NCBI GenBank assembly: GCA_902546145.1
Contig: CACCIT010000001.1
Coordinates: forward strand, 1-64,000
DNA from: an uncultured Pelagibacteraceae bacterium
Lineage (GTDB): Bacteria; Pseudomonadota; Alphaproteobacteria; Pelagibacterales; Pelagibacteraceae
Reading direction: 5' to 3'
DNA: 64,000 nucleotides
Position numbers and translations under genes: made by a program. This document shows, in pieces, positions 26,570 to 35,334 of the stretch. The notes beneath the pieces are model-generated. The model searched no databases. It was not told the DNA's origin and saw only the letters and a list, made by a program, of their open reading frames with translations. Position 1 is the stretch's first letter. Each line of letters starts with the position of its first letter.

Positions 26570-27571
26570 ATGCTTAACTTTTCTTTAATGGGAGCAGGAC
26601 GAATTGGAAAAATGCATGCTAAATTTATTGCAGCACATCCGAATGCAAAATTAAAATATATATATGATGTTAACTCAGAATTTGCTAAAGAAGTATCAAA
26701 ATCAACAGGATGTTCAATTGCATCTTCACCTGAGGAAGCAATAAATTCAGATGATGTAGATGCAGTTCTTATCGCTTCAGCCACACCAACACACACTCAA
26801 TTTATCACAATGGCAGCAAAAGCAGGAAAAGCAATTTTCTGTGAAAAGCCAATTGATTTAGATATCAATAAAGTAAATAAATGCATGGAAAATATAAAGG
26901 GAACAAACGTTCCTATTCAAATCGGCTTTAATAGAAGATTTGATGCAAGTCATGCAAAAGCTCAACAAGCAAGAGTAAAAAAAGAAATTGGTGAATTAGA
27001 AATGATTGTTATTACAAGTAGAGATCCTGAACCCCCAGGGATTGACTATCTAAAAGCTGCAGGAGGATTTTTTAGAGATACAACCATACATGATTTCGAT
27101 TTAACTAGATTTATTTTAGGGGATGATCCTGTAGTTCAGATATCTGCATTTGGAGGTGCTTTGTTTGATAAAAATTCACAGAAAGAAAAAGATCTAGATA
27201 CAGCAATGTTTATTCTAAAATCAAAAAAAGGAGTTTTAATCCATATTAATAACTCTCGAAGAGCAGTTTATGGATATGACCAAAGAGTAGAAGTTTTTGG
27301 AAGTAAAGGTATGGTAATTTCAAACAATCAAACCCCAACTTCTTTAGAAAGATACACAAGTACATCTACAAATGAAAAAGAACCCATACATTTCTTTTTT
27401 ATTGAAAGATATGAGCAAGCTTACAGAGATCAATTTAATGAGTTTGTAAAATGTGTTGAAGATAAAACAAAACCATTAGTAGGATTTGAAGATGGGAGAA
27501 ACGCTTTAATAATAGCTAATGCAGCATATGATTCATTTGAAAGTGGCAAAGTTGTAGATATAAAATTCTAA
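26570..27571 (+). CDS. iolG: Inositol 2-dehydrogenase (IolG), Gfo/Idh/MocA family
   Basis: 333 residues, the usual IolG length. LMGAGRIGKMHAKFI is the NAD motif and IFCEKPIDLD near residue 95 the catalytic-Lys block. IQIGFNRRFD, SRDPEPPGIDYL, GGFFRDTTIHDFDLTRFILG and NSRRAVYGYDQRVEVFGSKG are characteristic of IolG. It oxidises myo-inositol to 2-keto-myo-inositol. It is followed after one base by ABC transporter genes, so uptake and first oxidation are one operon. Confidence 0.93.
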   Translation: MLNFSLMGAGRIGKMHAKFIAAHPNAKLKYIYDVNSEFAKEVSKSTGCSIASSPEEAINSDDVDAVLIASATPTHTQFITMAAKAGKAIFCEKPIDLDINKVNKCMENIKGTNVPIQIGFNRRFDASHAKAQQARVKKEIGELEMIVITSRDPEPPGIDYLKAAGGFFRDTTIHDFDLTRFILGDDPVVQISAFGGALFDKNSQKEKDLDTAMFILKSKKGVLIHINNSRRAVYGYDQRVEVFGSKGMVISNNQTPTSLERYTSTSTNEKEPIHFFFIERYEQAYRDQFNEFVKCVEDKTKPLVGFEDGRNALIIANAAYDSFESGKVVDIKF

Positions 27572-27572
27572 A

Positions 27573-28313
27573 ATGAGCATTCTTTCTTTAAATAATATAG
27601 AAAAAAATTTTGGAGCTATTCAGGCTTTAACAGGGGTTAGTTTTGATATTAAAGAAGCTGAAACTGTAGGATTAATGGGTGATAATGGAGCGGGTAAATC
27701 TACACTACTAAAAATTATAGCTGGTAATTTTAAACCTTCAAATGGTGAAATAAAGTTTGAAAATAATACTGTATCATTTGAAAAACCAATAGATGCAAGA
27801 AAATCTGGTATTGAGGTAGTTTATCAAGACTTAGCTCTTTGTAATCATTTGACTGCAGCATCTAATGTTTTTTTAGGTAGAGAGATACAAAAGGGTATTT
27901 GGCCATTTAAGTATTTGGATTATCCTGCAATGTTTAAAAAATCCTCTGAATTATTTGAGGAACTTAAATCCGAAACTCGACCAAAAGATTTAGTTATGCA
28001 AATGTCTGGTGGACAAAGACAGGCTGTGGCTATTGCAAGGACAAGACTTACAAATCCTAAATTAGTTTTAATGGATGAACCAACAGCAGCAATTAGTGTT
28101 AGACAGGTTGCTGAAGTATTAGATATTATAAAAAGATTAAAAGATCAAGGAATAGCTGTGATGTTAATTAGTCACAGAATGCCAGATATATTTGAAGTAT
28201 GCGACAAGCTAGTAGTATTAAGACGAGGTGAAAAAGTTTGTGAAAAAAATATAAAAGACTCTTCTACAGAAGAAGCTACAGGCTTAATTACAGGAGCAAT
28301 AGATAGAGTATGA
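27573..28313 (+). CDS. ABC sugar transporter, ATP-binding protein
   Basis: 246 residues, a single nucleotide-binding domain. GDNGAGKST is Walker A, MSGGQRQAVAIAR the ABC signature, LVLMDEPTAA Walker B and LISHRM the switch His. It belongs to the ribose/fructose/inositol (CUT2) class; unlike RbsA it is half length, as in FrcA-type systems, so it should act as a homodimer. It overlaps the permease gene by 4 bases (ATGA). Confidence 0.92.
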   Translation: MSILSLNNIEKNFGAIQALTGVSFDIKEAETVGLMGDNGAGKSTLLKIIAGNFKPSNGEIKFENNTVSFEKPIDARKSGIEVVYQDLALCNHLTAASNVFLGREIQKGIWPFKYLDYPAMFKKSSELFEELKSETRPKDLVMQMSGGQRQAVAIARTRLTNPKLVLMDEPTAAISVRQVAEVLDIIKRLKDQGIAVMLISHRMPDIFEVCDKLVVLRRGEKVCEKNIKDSSTEEATGLITGAIDRV

Positions 28314-29347
28314 GTTCAGTAAAATTTAATCAGGAAATAATCTCTAAGACTGAAAAAAATTTATTACAAAAACTTGTTTCTGAACAATCTTTTTGGGTAA
28401 CAATAGCTTTATTTGGGATTTGTTTTATTATGTTTTTTGTAGAAGATGCTTTTTCTAGCAAAGATAATCTTTTTAATATTACACGAAACTTTTCTTTCAT
28501 CGGAATAATGGCAATTGGAATGACATTTGTGATTATTACTGCTGGGATAGATTTGTCTGTAGGGTCAATAATGGGTGTTACAGGAGTTATATGTGGTTTA
28601 TTTTTGGATGCTCAATTTTTACCTGAATGGTATTCCAAAGCCTCATATTTTGAAGGAGTTTATGTTTGGGTGTCAATAATTTTAGCTTTACTTGCTGGTA
28701 CATTAATTGGTGCAGTAAATGGATATCTAATTGCTTATGTTAAACTTTCTCCTTTTGTAGTCACTTTAGGAATGATGGCTGCTGCAAGAAGTTTAGCTTT
28801 AGTAGTCTCAAACAATAAAATGTTTTACGAATTTGGACCTAAAGATGAAATGTTTTATGAAATTGGAGGAGGTTCAATGCTAGGTCTTGCTAACGCAACT
28901 TGGTTATTAATATTTCTTACGATAGTTATGGGTTTAGTATTGAAATATACCTCATATGGCAAACATGTTTTTGCAGTTGGTAGTAATAAAAAAGCTGCTG
29001 AATTATCTGGAATTAACACGAGATGGATTGAAATGTCAGTTTACATGATCAGTGGACTATTTGCGGCAATTTCTGCTGTTATGATAGTTGGATGGATGGG
29101 CTCTGTAACTAATGCTTTAGGTTATACTTATGAATTAAGAGTTATTGCAGCAACAGTTATTGGTGGTGCTAACTTAATGGGTGGTGTTGGTGGTACTTTT
29201 GGGGCATTTATTGGTGCTGCATTAATGGAAACAATTAGAAACAGCCTTCTAATGGCTGGAATTGACCCTTACTGGCAAGGAACGTTTTTAGGAATATTTA
29301 TCGTAGGTGCGGTTTGGTTGGAAAAAGTTAAAAATAAGAAGAATTAA
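28310..29347 (+). CDS. ABC sugar transporter, permease protein (RbsC/FrcC type)
   Basis: 345 residues with about ten hydrophobic segments. IITAGIDLSVGSIMGVTG near residue 75 and the EAA-like loop AAELSGINTRWIEMSVY near residue 228 are hallmarks of CUT2 permeases. VIGGANLMGGVGGTFGAFIGA is the conserved C-terminal block. It forms the membrane channel with the ATPase before it. The gene ends one base before the convergent lacI-type gene. Confidence 0.93.
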   Translation: MSSVKFNQEIISKTEKNLLQKLVSEQSFWVTIALFGICFIMFFVEDAFSSKDNLFNITRNFSFIGIMAIGMTFVIITAGIDLSVGSIMGVTGVICGLFLDAQFLPEWYSKASYFEGVYVWVSIILALLAGTLIGAVNGYLIAYVKLSPFVVTLGMMAAARSLALVVSNNKMFYEFGPKDEMFYEIGGGSMLGLANATWLLIFLTIVMGLVLKYTSYGKHVFAVGSNKKAAELSGINTRWIEMSVYMISGLFAAISAVMIVGWMGSVTNALGYTYELRVIAATVIGGANLMGGVGGTFGAFIGAALMETIRNSLLMAGIDPYWQGTFLGIFIVGAVWLEKVKNKKN

Positions 29348-30367
29348 TTAATAAACTTTTTTATCCATACAATTATATTTGTTGAAAATTAATATATCTG
29401 AAAAAAAAGAATTTTGATTATCTGAATTTTTCTCAAAATCTAAAATTTTATCAAATGCAACTTTAATTTCTAATTCAACATCATGGCCTATAACAAAATC
29501 CATTTTATTATTTTCTAAAAGATCTCTAGAATTTTTATTTAGTTCATGACCTACAAATACAATATGATCTTTTACATTCATTTCACTAATTGCTTTTGCG
29601 ACACCTAAATTTCCTCCAGCAATATTATAAATTCCTAACGGTGGTCCATTTTCTTTAATATATTTTTTAACATATTTGTAACTTTGCTCCGATGTATCTA
29701 AATTAAAAACACTTTCTTTGATTTTAAGATTTGGAAATTCTGATCTTAATACTTTTCTAAAACCTAGCTCTCTTTCCTGTTGACACCTGTATGGCATACT
29801 CATGACCATCAAAATTGAACCTGATCTTTTCCCAACATTTTTTCCAATTATATTTGCAGCAGTAGATCCAGCATTAGATTGATTATTACCTATATAAGCT
29901 GATCTGCTCGAATTTGGAAAATCAGTGGTTAATGTAATTACAGGTTTTCCTTCACTTGCAATTTTACTTAGCTCGTTATTTATATTTTGATCCTCCTGTG
30001 AAACTATAATCACTGCATCAAACTTTGAAATTTCTTTTAAAATTTTTACAAATTGACTAGGTTTAAATTCCTTTGCAGGAATAAAATATTTTATCAGATT
30101 AAACTTATAAATTTTATTATTAATATTATCTAAACTCTCCTCAAGAGTCTTGTTGTACGAAGGTCCTGATTGACAACAAATTAAAATATTTTTAGTTTGA
30201 TTTTTATTATTTCCGTTTTGAAGGTTATTTAAAATTTTTAAGATTTTATCTTTAGTTTTTTTACTCACCCCTTTTCTGTTATTTAAAACTCTATCTACAG
30301 TCGCTGTACCATACCCTGACTCATCAGAAATTTTCTTTATAGAGACATTTTTCCAATGATTTTTCAT
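29348..30367 (-). CDS. LacI-family transcriptional regulator
   Basis: 339 residues. The N-terminal HTH, SIKKISDESGYGTATVDRVLNN followed by a hinge helix with RKGVSKKTKDKILK, is that of LacI proteins. The rest is a periplasmic-binding-protein-like ligand domain, with ICCQSGPSYNKTL at its start. It lies between the permease gene and the solute-binding-protein gene, facing the latter. It most likely represses the sugar importer and the iol genes until inositol or a related sugar appears. Confidence 0.9.
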   Translation of the reverse strand: MKNHWKNVSIKKISDESGYGTATVDRVLNNRKGVSKKTKDKILKILNNLQNGNNKNQTKNILICCQSGPSYNKTLEESLDNINNKIYKFNLIKYFIPAKEFKPSQFVKILKEISKFDAVIIVSQEDQNINNELSKIASEGKPVITLTTDFPNSSRSAYIGNNQSNAGSTAANIIGKNVGKRSGSILMVMSMPYRCQQERELGFRKVLRSEFPNLKIKESVFNLDTSEQSYKYVKKYIKENGPPLGIYNIAGGNLGVAKAISEMNVKDHIVFVGHELNKNSRDLLENNKMDFVIGHDVELEIKVAFDKILDFEKNSDNQNSFFSDILIFNKYNCMDKKVY

Positions 30368-30378
30368 GCAAACATGGT

Positions 30379-30437
30379 ATCATTTAATGATGTAAAATCA
30401 ATCATTTGATGTATCACTTTTTAGTTGTATTACATCA
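30379..30437. promoter_or_regulatory. Operator cluster between the LacI gene and the sugar-binding-protein gene
   Basis: ATCATTTAATGAT (30379-30391) is an exact palindrome around a central T. A related ATCATTTGATG starts at 30401, 22 bases on, and a half site ATCATTTTAC at 30434, 33 bases on. These spacings put the sites on the same face of the helix. The first lies 12 bases from the regulator start, fitting autoregulation. Confidence 0.5.
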
Positions 30438-30509
30438 TTTTACTTGAAACTAAGACTCATTCTAAATAGTATTTGTTTAATAAATTAACTAACTAATAGA
30501 GAGAGAAAT

Positions 30510-31514
30510 ATGAGAAAAACAATAATTGCAATGTTAGCATTTATTTTTGTATCAATTTCTGGAATTTCATATGCAGCTGATAAAGTTTTTGCATTAGTTC
30601 CAAAAGCTATGAACAACCCGTTTTTTGATTTGGCGAGAGATGGTTGTAAAGTTGCTGAGAAAGAAATTGGTGGGATAGAATGTTTATACATTGGACCTGG
30701 AGAGCATACTGAGCAAGAACAAGTTCAAATTGTTCAAGATTTAATAGCTAAAGGTGTTGATGGAATTGCTGTTGCATCTTCTAACGCAGCTGCAATGGCA
30801 AAAGCTGTTAAAGGAACAGATATTCCAATCATTACTTGGGACTCAGATCTTTTAACTAAAGATGCTGGTTTAAGAGCAGCTTATGTTGGAACAAAAAACT
30901 ATGACATTGGTGTATACCTTGCACAAATCGTTATGATGTTAAAACCTAACGGTGGTGAAATTTGTATACAATCTGGTGGTGCTGCAGCTGCAAACCACAA
31001 TGAAAGAATGTCAGGTATAAGAGATACTATTGCTGGAAGAGCAGACTCAGGAACTTATCCTAGTGCAGCTCTTAAAGGTGAAAATGGATGGACTGAAGCT
31101 AGCGGATGTCCTTTGTACACGAATGACGATTTCCCTCTTTCTGTACAGCAAATGGAAGACATCTTTGCTAAACATCCAAACCTAACAGCATTTGTACCAA
31201 CTGGTGGTTTTCCTCAATTCGTATCTAAAGCTTTCAGAAGAGTTACTGAAAAGCATGCAGATAGAATTAGTTCTATGAAAACTGCAGTAGTAATTGCAGA
31301 TACTCTTCCTATGCAAATGGAAGATTTAGATGCTGGAAGAACTCATGGTCAAGTAGGTCAACAGCCATATATGATGGGCTACAAAGCTATGTATGTTCTT
31401 AAAGACATAGTAGATGGTAAAGCATTAAAATTTGATAATCCATCGCTTAAAGCAATCTATACAGGTCTTGATGTTTGTATGAAGCCAAACATTGGATCTT
31501 GTATTGCAGGATAA
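30510..31514 (+). CDS. ABC sugar transporter, periplasmic binding protein (RbsB/inositol-binding type)
   Basis: 334 residues with a signal peptide ending at GISYAAD. FALVPKAMNNPFFDLARDG is the typical start of a Peripla_BP_4 (RbsB-like) receptor. DLIAKGVDGIAVASSNAAAM and IITWDSDLL follow the family order. Its partners are the ATPase and permease encoded at 27573-29347, from which it is separated by the divergent regulator. Context with iolG and iolE suggests myo-inositol as ligand, but fucose or another sugar is possible because fucose-type genes follow. Confidence 0.92.
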   Translation: MRKTIIAMLAFIFVSISGISYAADKVFALVPKAMNNPFFDLARDGCKVAEKEIGGIECLYIGPGEHTEQEQVQIVQDLIAKGVDGIAVASSNAAAMAKAVKGTDIPIITWDSDLLTKDAGLRAAYVGTKNYDIGVYLAQIVMMLKPNGGEICIQSGGAAAANHNERMSGIRDTIAGRADSGTYPSAALKGENGWTEASGCPLYTNDDFPLSVQQMEDIFAKHPNLTAFVPTGGFPQFVSKAFRRVTEKHADRISSMKTAVVIADTLPMQMEDLDAGRTHGQVGQQPYMMGYKAMYVLKDIVDGKALKFDNPSLKAIYTGLDVCMKPNIGSCIAG

Positions 31515-31535
31515 AATCATTATTCTTCTTAAATT

Positions 31536-31568
31536 ACTAAGCCCAATTTTATATTGGGCTTAGTTTTA
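31536..31568 (+). terminator. Intrinsic terminator after the sugar-binding-protein gene
   Basis: ACTAAGCCCAAT (31536-31547) and ATTGGGCTTAGT (31553-31564) form an exact 12-bp stem with a 5-base loop, followed by TTTTAT. It lies 22 bases after the stop codon. It probably isolates or attenuates the receptor message relative to the SDR gene that starts at 31588. Confidence 0.85.
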
Positions 31569-31587
31569 TAAAATACTTAAAATTAAA

Positions 31588-32442
31588 ATGTCCAATAAAT
31601 ATATAACTGAACAATCTAACCAATTTAAAAATAAAATAATAATTGTAACAGGAAGTACTCAAGGTAGTGGAGCTGAGACTGCAAAATTGCTAGCAAGCAG
31701 AGGTGCCAAAGGAATAACTATCTGTGGAAGAAATAATGAAAAAGGAAACAAGGTAAAATCTGAAATAGATAGCATGGGTGCAGAATGCTTATACGTTCAA
31801 GCAGATTTAGAAAAACTTGAAGATTGTAAAAAAATAGTTTCTGAGACTGATAAAAAATTCAATACTGTAGATAGTTTTATTAATGTTGCTGCTTTTACAG
31901 AAAGAGGAACGATCTTAAGCACAACAGAGGAAAATTATGACAAAAATTTTAATGTAAATGTAAAAGCTCCTCTTTTTATGATGCAAGACGTTATAAAAAT
32001 AATGATTAGAGATAAAAAAAAAGGAACTATTGCTCATATTTTATCAATGGCTGGATATAGTGGTATGCCTTTCTTAACTGCTTACAGCTCTTCTAAAGCA
32101 GCATTAGCTATAATGATTAAAAATGTTGCAAATTCAGTATCTGGGCACCAAATAAGAGTGAATGGTGTAAATTTAGGTTGGACAGATACACCAGCAGAAA
32201 CAGTAATTCAAAAAAAATTTCATAATGCTGATGATGACTGGTTAAAAAAAGCTGAAGCCAAAGTTCCATTTAAAAGATTAAACAAACCTTTAGATGTTGC
32301 TAAGATCTTAGCTTTCTTGTGCTCAGATGAGTCGGGTATTATGACTGGAAGTATTGTTGATTTTGATCAAACAGTTGCAGGATGGCATTCTTATTCAGCA
32401 TATGACACTAAGATTTTAGATGAAAGCATTTTGGGAGAGTGA
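31588..32442 (+). CDS. Short-chain dehydrogenase/reductase
   Basis: 284 residues, slightly longer than a minimal SDR. VTGSTQGSGAETAKLLA is the nucleotide motif, and CGRNN after beta-2 suggests possible NADP use. NVAAFT replaces the usual NNAG, while YSSSKAAL near residue 171 is the catalytic Tyr-Lys pair. It heads a set with a lactonase and an aldo/keto reductase, so oxidation of a sugar acid such as 2-keto-3-deoxy-fuconate is a reasonable guess. Confidence in the substrate is low. Confidence 0.86.
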   Translation: MSNKYITEQSNQFKNKIIIVTGSTQGSGAETAKLLASRGAKGITICGRNNEKGNKVKSEIDSMGAECLYVQADLEKLEDCKKIVSETDKKFNTVDSFINVAAFTERGTILSTTEENYDKNFNVNVKAPLFMMQDVIKIMIRDKKKGTIAHILSMAGYSGMPFLTAYSSSKAALAIMIKNVANSVSGHQIRVNGVNLGWTDTPAETVIQKKFHNADDDWLKKAEAKVPFKRLNKPLDVAKILAFLCSDESGIMTGSIVDFDQTVAGWHSYSAYDTKILDESILGE

Positions 32443-32461
32443 ACCTAATTTATAATAACTT

Positions 32462-33304
32462 ATGAAAGTTATTGATTCACATCAACATTTTTGGGATCCT
32501 TCAAGGGGTGATTATCATTGGATGCCAAAAGACAATCAAATATTAAATCGAAAATATGAAGTTAAAGATTTAATTCAAGTTTCTGAGTCAATAGATTTAT
32601 ACAAAACTGTTTTAGTTCAAGCTGCAGCAACTAATGCAGAAACTGAATATATGTTAAATATTGCTGAAGGTTCTGATTTAGTTTGTGGAGTTATTGGTTG
32701 GGTAAATTTTGAAGACCAAAATCAATTAGAACAATTAAAAATTTTCTCAAAACATCCTAAATTTCTTGGAGTAAGACCTATGATACAAGATATTCCAGAT
32801 GAAAATTGGGTTTTAAATAAAAATTTTGATACTTTTTTTAAAAATATAATTAATTTAGATTTAAGCTTTGATGCACTAGGATTTCCAGTGCACTTAGAAA
32901 ATTTTTACAAAATTGCTACAAAATATCCTTCTCTAAGATTTATCATAGATCATTTAATGAAACCAAAAATCTGTAATAATAAACAAGAAGAATTTATTCA
33001 TTGGCAAAAAGGTATGAACAAATTATCTAAGCTAGAAAATGTATATTGTAAATTTTCTGGAATGGTCACAGAAGCCTGCGAAAATTGGACTGAGCAAGAT
33101 CTAAAACCATATGTAGATGAGATATTAAATCTATTTACTGATAAAAAAATTTTGTGGGGATCTGATTGGCCTGTCTGTAACTTAAGAACAAATTATTCAG
33201 GATGGTATAATGCAGCAACAAATTTACTTAAAGAATTAAGTATAGATGAAAAACAAAACATCTTTTATAATAATGCAAAAAAGTTTTATAAACTCAAAAC
33301 ATAA
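32462..33304 (+). CDS. Amidohydrolase-2 family lactonase (L-fuconolactonase-like)
   Basis: 280 residues. DSHQHFWDP at the N-terminus provides the HxH metal ligands. GVRPMIQDIPDENW, FPVHLENF, FIIDHLMKP and the C-terminal ILWGSDWPV match the L-fuconolactonase / 2-pyrone-4,6-dicarboxylate lactonase group (COG3618). These open sugar lactones to the acid. It is followed 3 bases later by an aldose dehydrogenase-type protein that would make such a lactone. Assignment to fucose rather than another lactone is inference. Confidence 0.85.
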   Translation: MKVIDSHQHFWDPSRGDYHWMPKDNQILNRKYEVKDLIQVSESIDLYKTVLVQAAATNAETEYMLNIAEGSDLVCGVIGWVNFEDQNQLEQLKIFSKHPKFLGVRPMIQDIPDENWVLNKNFDTFFKNIINLDLSFDALGFPVHLENFYKIATKYPSLRFIIDHLMKPKICNNKQEEFIHWQKGMNKLSKLENVYCKFSGMVTEACENWTEQDLKPYVDEILNLFTDKKILWGSDWPVCNLRTNYSGWYNAATNLLKELSIDEKQNIFYNNAKKFYKLKT

Positions 33305-33307
33305 TTT

Positions 33308-34270
33308 ATGAAAAAAAATAAAATCAAAGATACTGGCGTTGAAGTCACTGAATTGAGTTTTGGAACCTCCTCTTTAGGGAGTATGCCAGATACTTACGGT
33401 TATGAAGTACCTGAACAAAGAGCTCAGGAAACACTAAAAAGATTTTTTCAAGGTCCTGTAAATATGCTTGATACATCAAGAAATTACGCAATGGGAGAAA
33501 GTGAAAAAAGAATTGGTATGGCAATAAAAGAAAATGGTGGGTGGCCAGAAAAATTTGTCTTATCAACTAAAATCGATAGAAATATGGATACATTGGTTCT
33601 TGATAAAAAAAGAACAAGGGAGTCTGTTGAAGAAAGTTTAAAAGCTTTAAACGTTGATTCTGTTGACGTTTTATTTCTTCATGACCCAGAATACGTAAAA
33701 GATATAAATGACGTAACTAAAAAAGATGGGGCATTGGATGAACTGTTTAAAATTAAAGAAGAAGGTTTAGCAAAAGCAGTTGGTTTAGCTATGGGAAGAA
33801 TAGATATTATGTTCCCTATCTTAAGAAAGTGGGACTTTGATGTCATAATAAATCACAACAGATACACTTTGTTAAATAGAGAAGCAGATGAAATGTACAG
33901 TTATGCTCATAGTAAAAATATATCTATTTTCAACGCTGCCCCTTACGCGGGTGGTGTTTTGGCAAAAGGTCCAAGTAATTTTAAAAAAATAACTTACCAG
34001 GATGCTACTGAAGAAAAACTTGCACCTGCTAGAGAAATAGAAAAAGTTTGTAAGAAATATAATGTTGAAATGGGTGCTGCAGCTTTACAATTTTCTATGA
34101 AAGATAAAAGAATAACATCTACTATTTGTGGTGTTACTAGTGTTCAGAGTATTGAGAAAAATATTTCATGGGCTAAAACAGATATTCCAGAGGAATTTTG
34201 GAATGAAGTTTTAAAATTACCTTACTCAACTAAAGATCCAGAGTCTGAGAGGACATACACTCCTGGTTAA
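33308..34270 (+). CDS. Aldo/keto reductase, D-threo-aldose (L-fucose) 1-dehydrogenase-like
   Basis: 320 residues. NMLDTSRNYAMGESEKRIG carries the catalytic Asp and Tyr, STKIDR the Lys and FLHDPEYV the His of aldo/keto reductases. The arrangement and start (TGVEVTELSFGTSSLG) resemble D-threo-aldose 1-dehydrogenase, which oxidises L-fucose and related sugars to lactones. The neighbouring lactonase and SDR would complete the next steps. An early sugar dehydratase for that route is not seen in the window. Confidence 0.87.
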   Translation: MKKNKIKDTGVEVTELSFGTSSLGSMPDTYGYEVPEQRAQETLKRFFQGPVNMLDTSRNYAMGESEKRIGMAIKENGGWPEKFVLSTKIDRNMDTLVLDKKRTRESVEESLKALNVDSVDVLFLHDPEYVKDINDVTKKDGALDELFKIKEEGLAKAVGLAMGRIDIMFPILRKWDFDVIINHNRYTLLNREADEMYSYAHSKNISIFNAAPYAGGVLAKGPSNFKKITYQDATEEKLAPAREIEKVCKKYNVEMGAAALQFSMKDKRITSTICGVTSVQSIEKNISWAKTDIPEEFWNEVLKLPYSTKDPESERTYTPG

Positions 34271-34340
34271 ATCATTAAATCTCAGCATCATTTAAAATTT
34301 GACTCATAGATTAATTAAGAAATAATACTCTATATATTAT

Positions 34341-35333
34341 ATGAATATTCTTAAAGATACCTTTGGTCGAAAATTTCCATACATAAGATTGTCAATATCT
34401 GATGTGTGTAATTTTAAATGTGGCTACTGTTTACCTAATGGTTATAAAATCGATAAAAGTGACAACAGAACCTTTATCACAAAAGAAGAAATTGGAAGAC
34501 TTGCAAAAGCTTTATCAGAATTAGGTGTATCTAAAATAAGATTAACTGGAGGAGAACCTACAGTTAGAAAAGATTTTTTGGATATAATTAAAATAATTAA
34601 AAAAAATTCAGGTATTAAAAAAACTGTAATGACTACTAATGGATATCACTTAAATAGAATTGCAGAAGATTTAAATAAGAGTGGTCTTGATGGTATAAAT
34701 ATAAGTATTGATAGTCTTAATCCAAAGACTTTTAGAAAAATTACTGGACATGATAGATTAAATGAAATTTTAGAAGGAATTAAAAAATTACAAAAGCTAA
34801 ATTTTAAAAATATTAAAGTTAATGCAGTTCTTCTTAAAGGAGTTAATGATAAAGAAGAGGATTTTAAAAGTTGGGCTAATTTTATAAAAAATAATCAAAT
34901 TGATTTTAGATATATAGAATTAATGCAAACTGGAGATAATTTAGATTATTTTAATCAATATCATGTGTCTGCAAATAAATTTACAGATTATTTAAATAAT
35001 AATAATTGGGTAATTCAAACATTTGGAAAAGATGCTGGTCCCTCCAAAAATTATATAAATCCTGAATACAAAGGAAAATTTGGTGTTATTGCGCCCTACT
35101 CAAAAGATTTTTGTAAGAGTTGTAATAGACTAAGAATAACTGCCAAAGGTGATTTAAGATTGTGTTTATTTGGAAATACTGGAATAAATATTAGACACTT
35201 GATGCAAAGAGATGACCAAACTGAAGAACTGAAAGATTTAATTTTGAAACAATTAAATTATAAAAAAGAGTCTCACTATTTAGAAATAGGAGAAACAGGA
35301 TTAACAAAAAATCTATCAACAACAGGTGGATAA
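34341..35333 (+). CDS. moaA: GTP 3',8-cyclase MoaA (molybdenum cofactor synthesis)
   Basis: 330 residues, a radical SAM enzyme. CNFKCGYC near residue 23 binds the SAM iron-sulfur cluster. A second cluster is bound by CKSCNRL and the Cys in LRLCLFG near residues 255-275. The C-terminus ends in GG, as needed for activity. It converts GTP to 3',8-cyclo-7,8-dihydro-GTP, the first step to molybdopterin. It leads a compact moaA-C-D-E-msrP-msrQ operon. Confidence 0.97.
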   Translation: MNILKDTFGRKFPYIRLSISDVCNFKCGYCLPNGYKIDKSDNRTFITKEEIGRLAKALSELGVSKIRLTGGEPTVRKDFLDIIKIIKKNSGIKKTVMTTNGYHLNRIAEDLNKSGLDGINISIDSLNPKTFRKITGHDRLNEILEGIKKLQKLNFKNIKVNAVLLKGVNDKEEDFKSWANFIKNNQIDFRYIELMQTGDNLDYFNQYHVSANKFTDYLNNNNWVIQTFGKDAGPSKNYINPEYKGKFGVIAPYSKDFCKSCNRLRITAKGDLRLCLFGNTGINIRHLMQRDDQTEELKDLILKQLNYKKESHYLEIGETGLTKNLSTTGG

Positions 35334-35334
35334 G

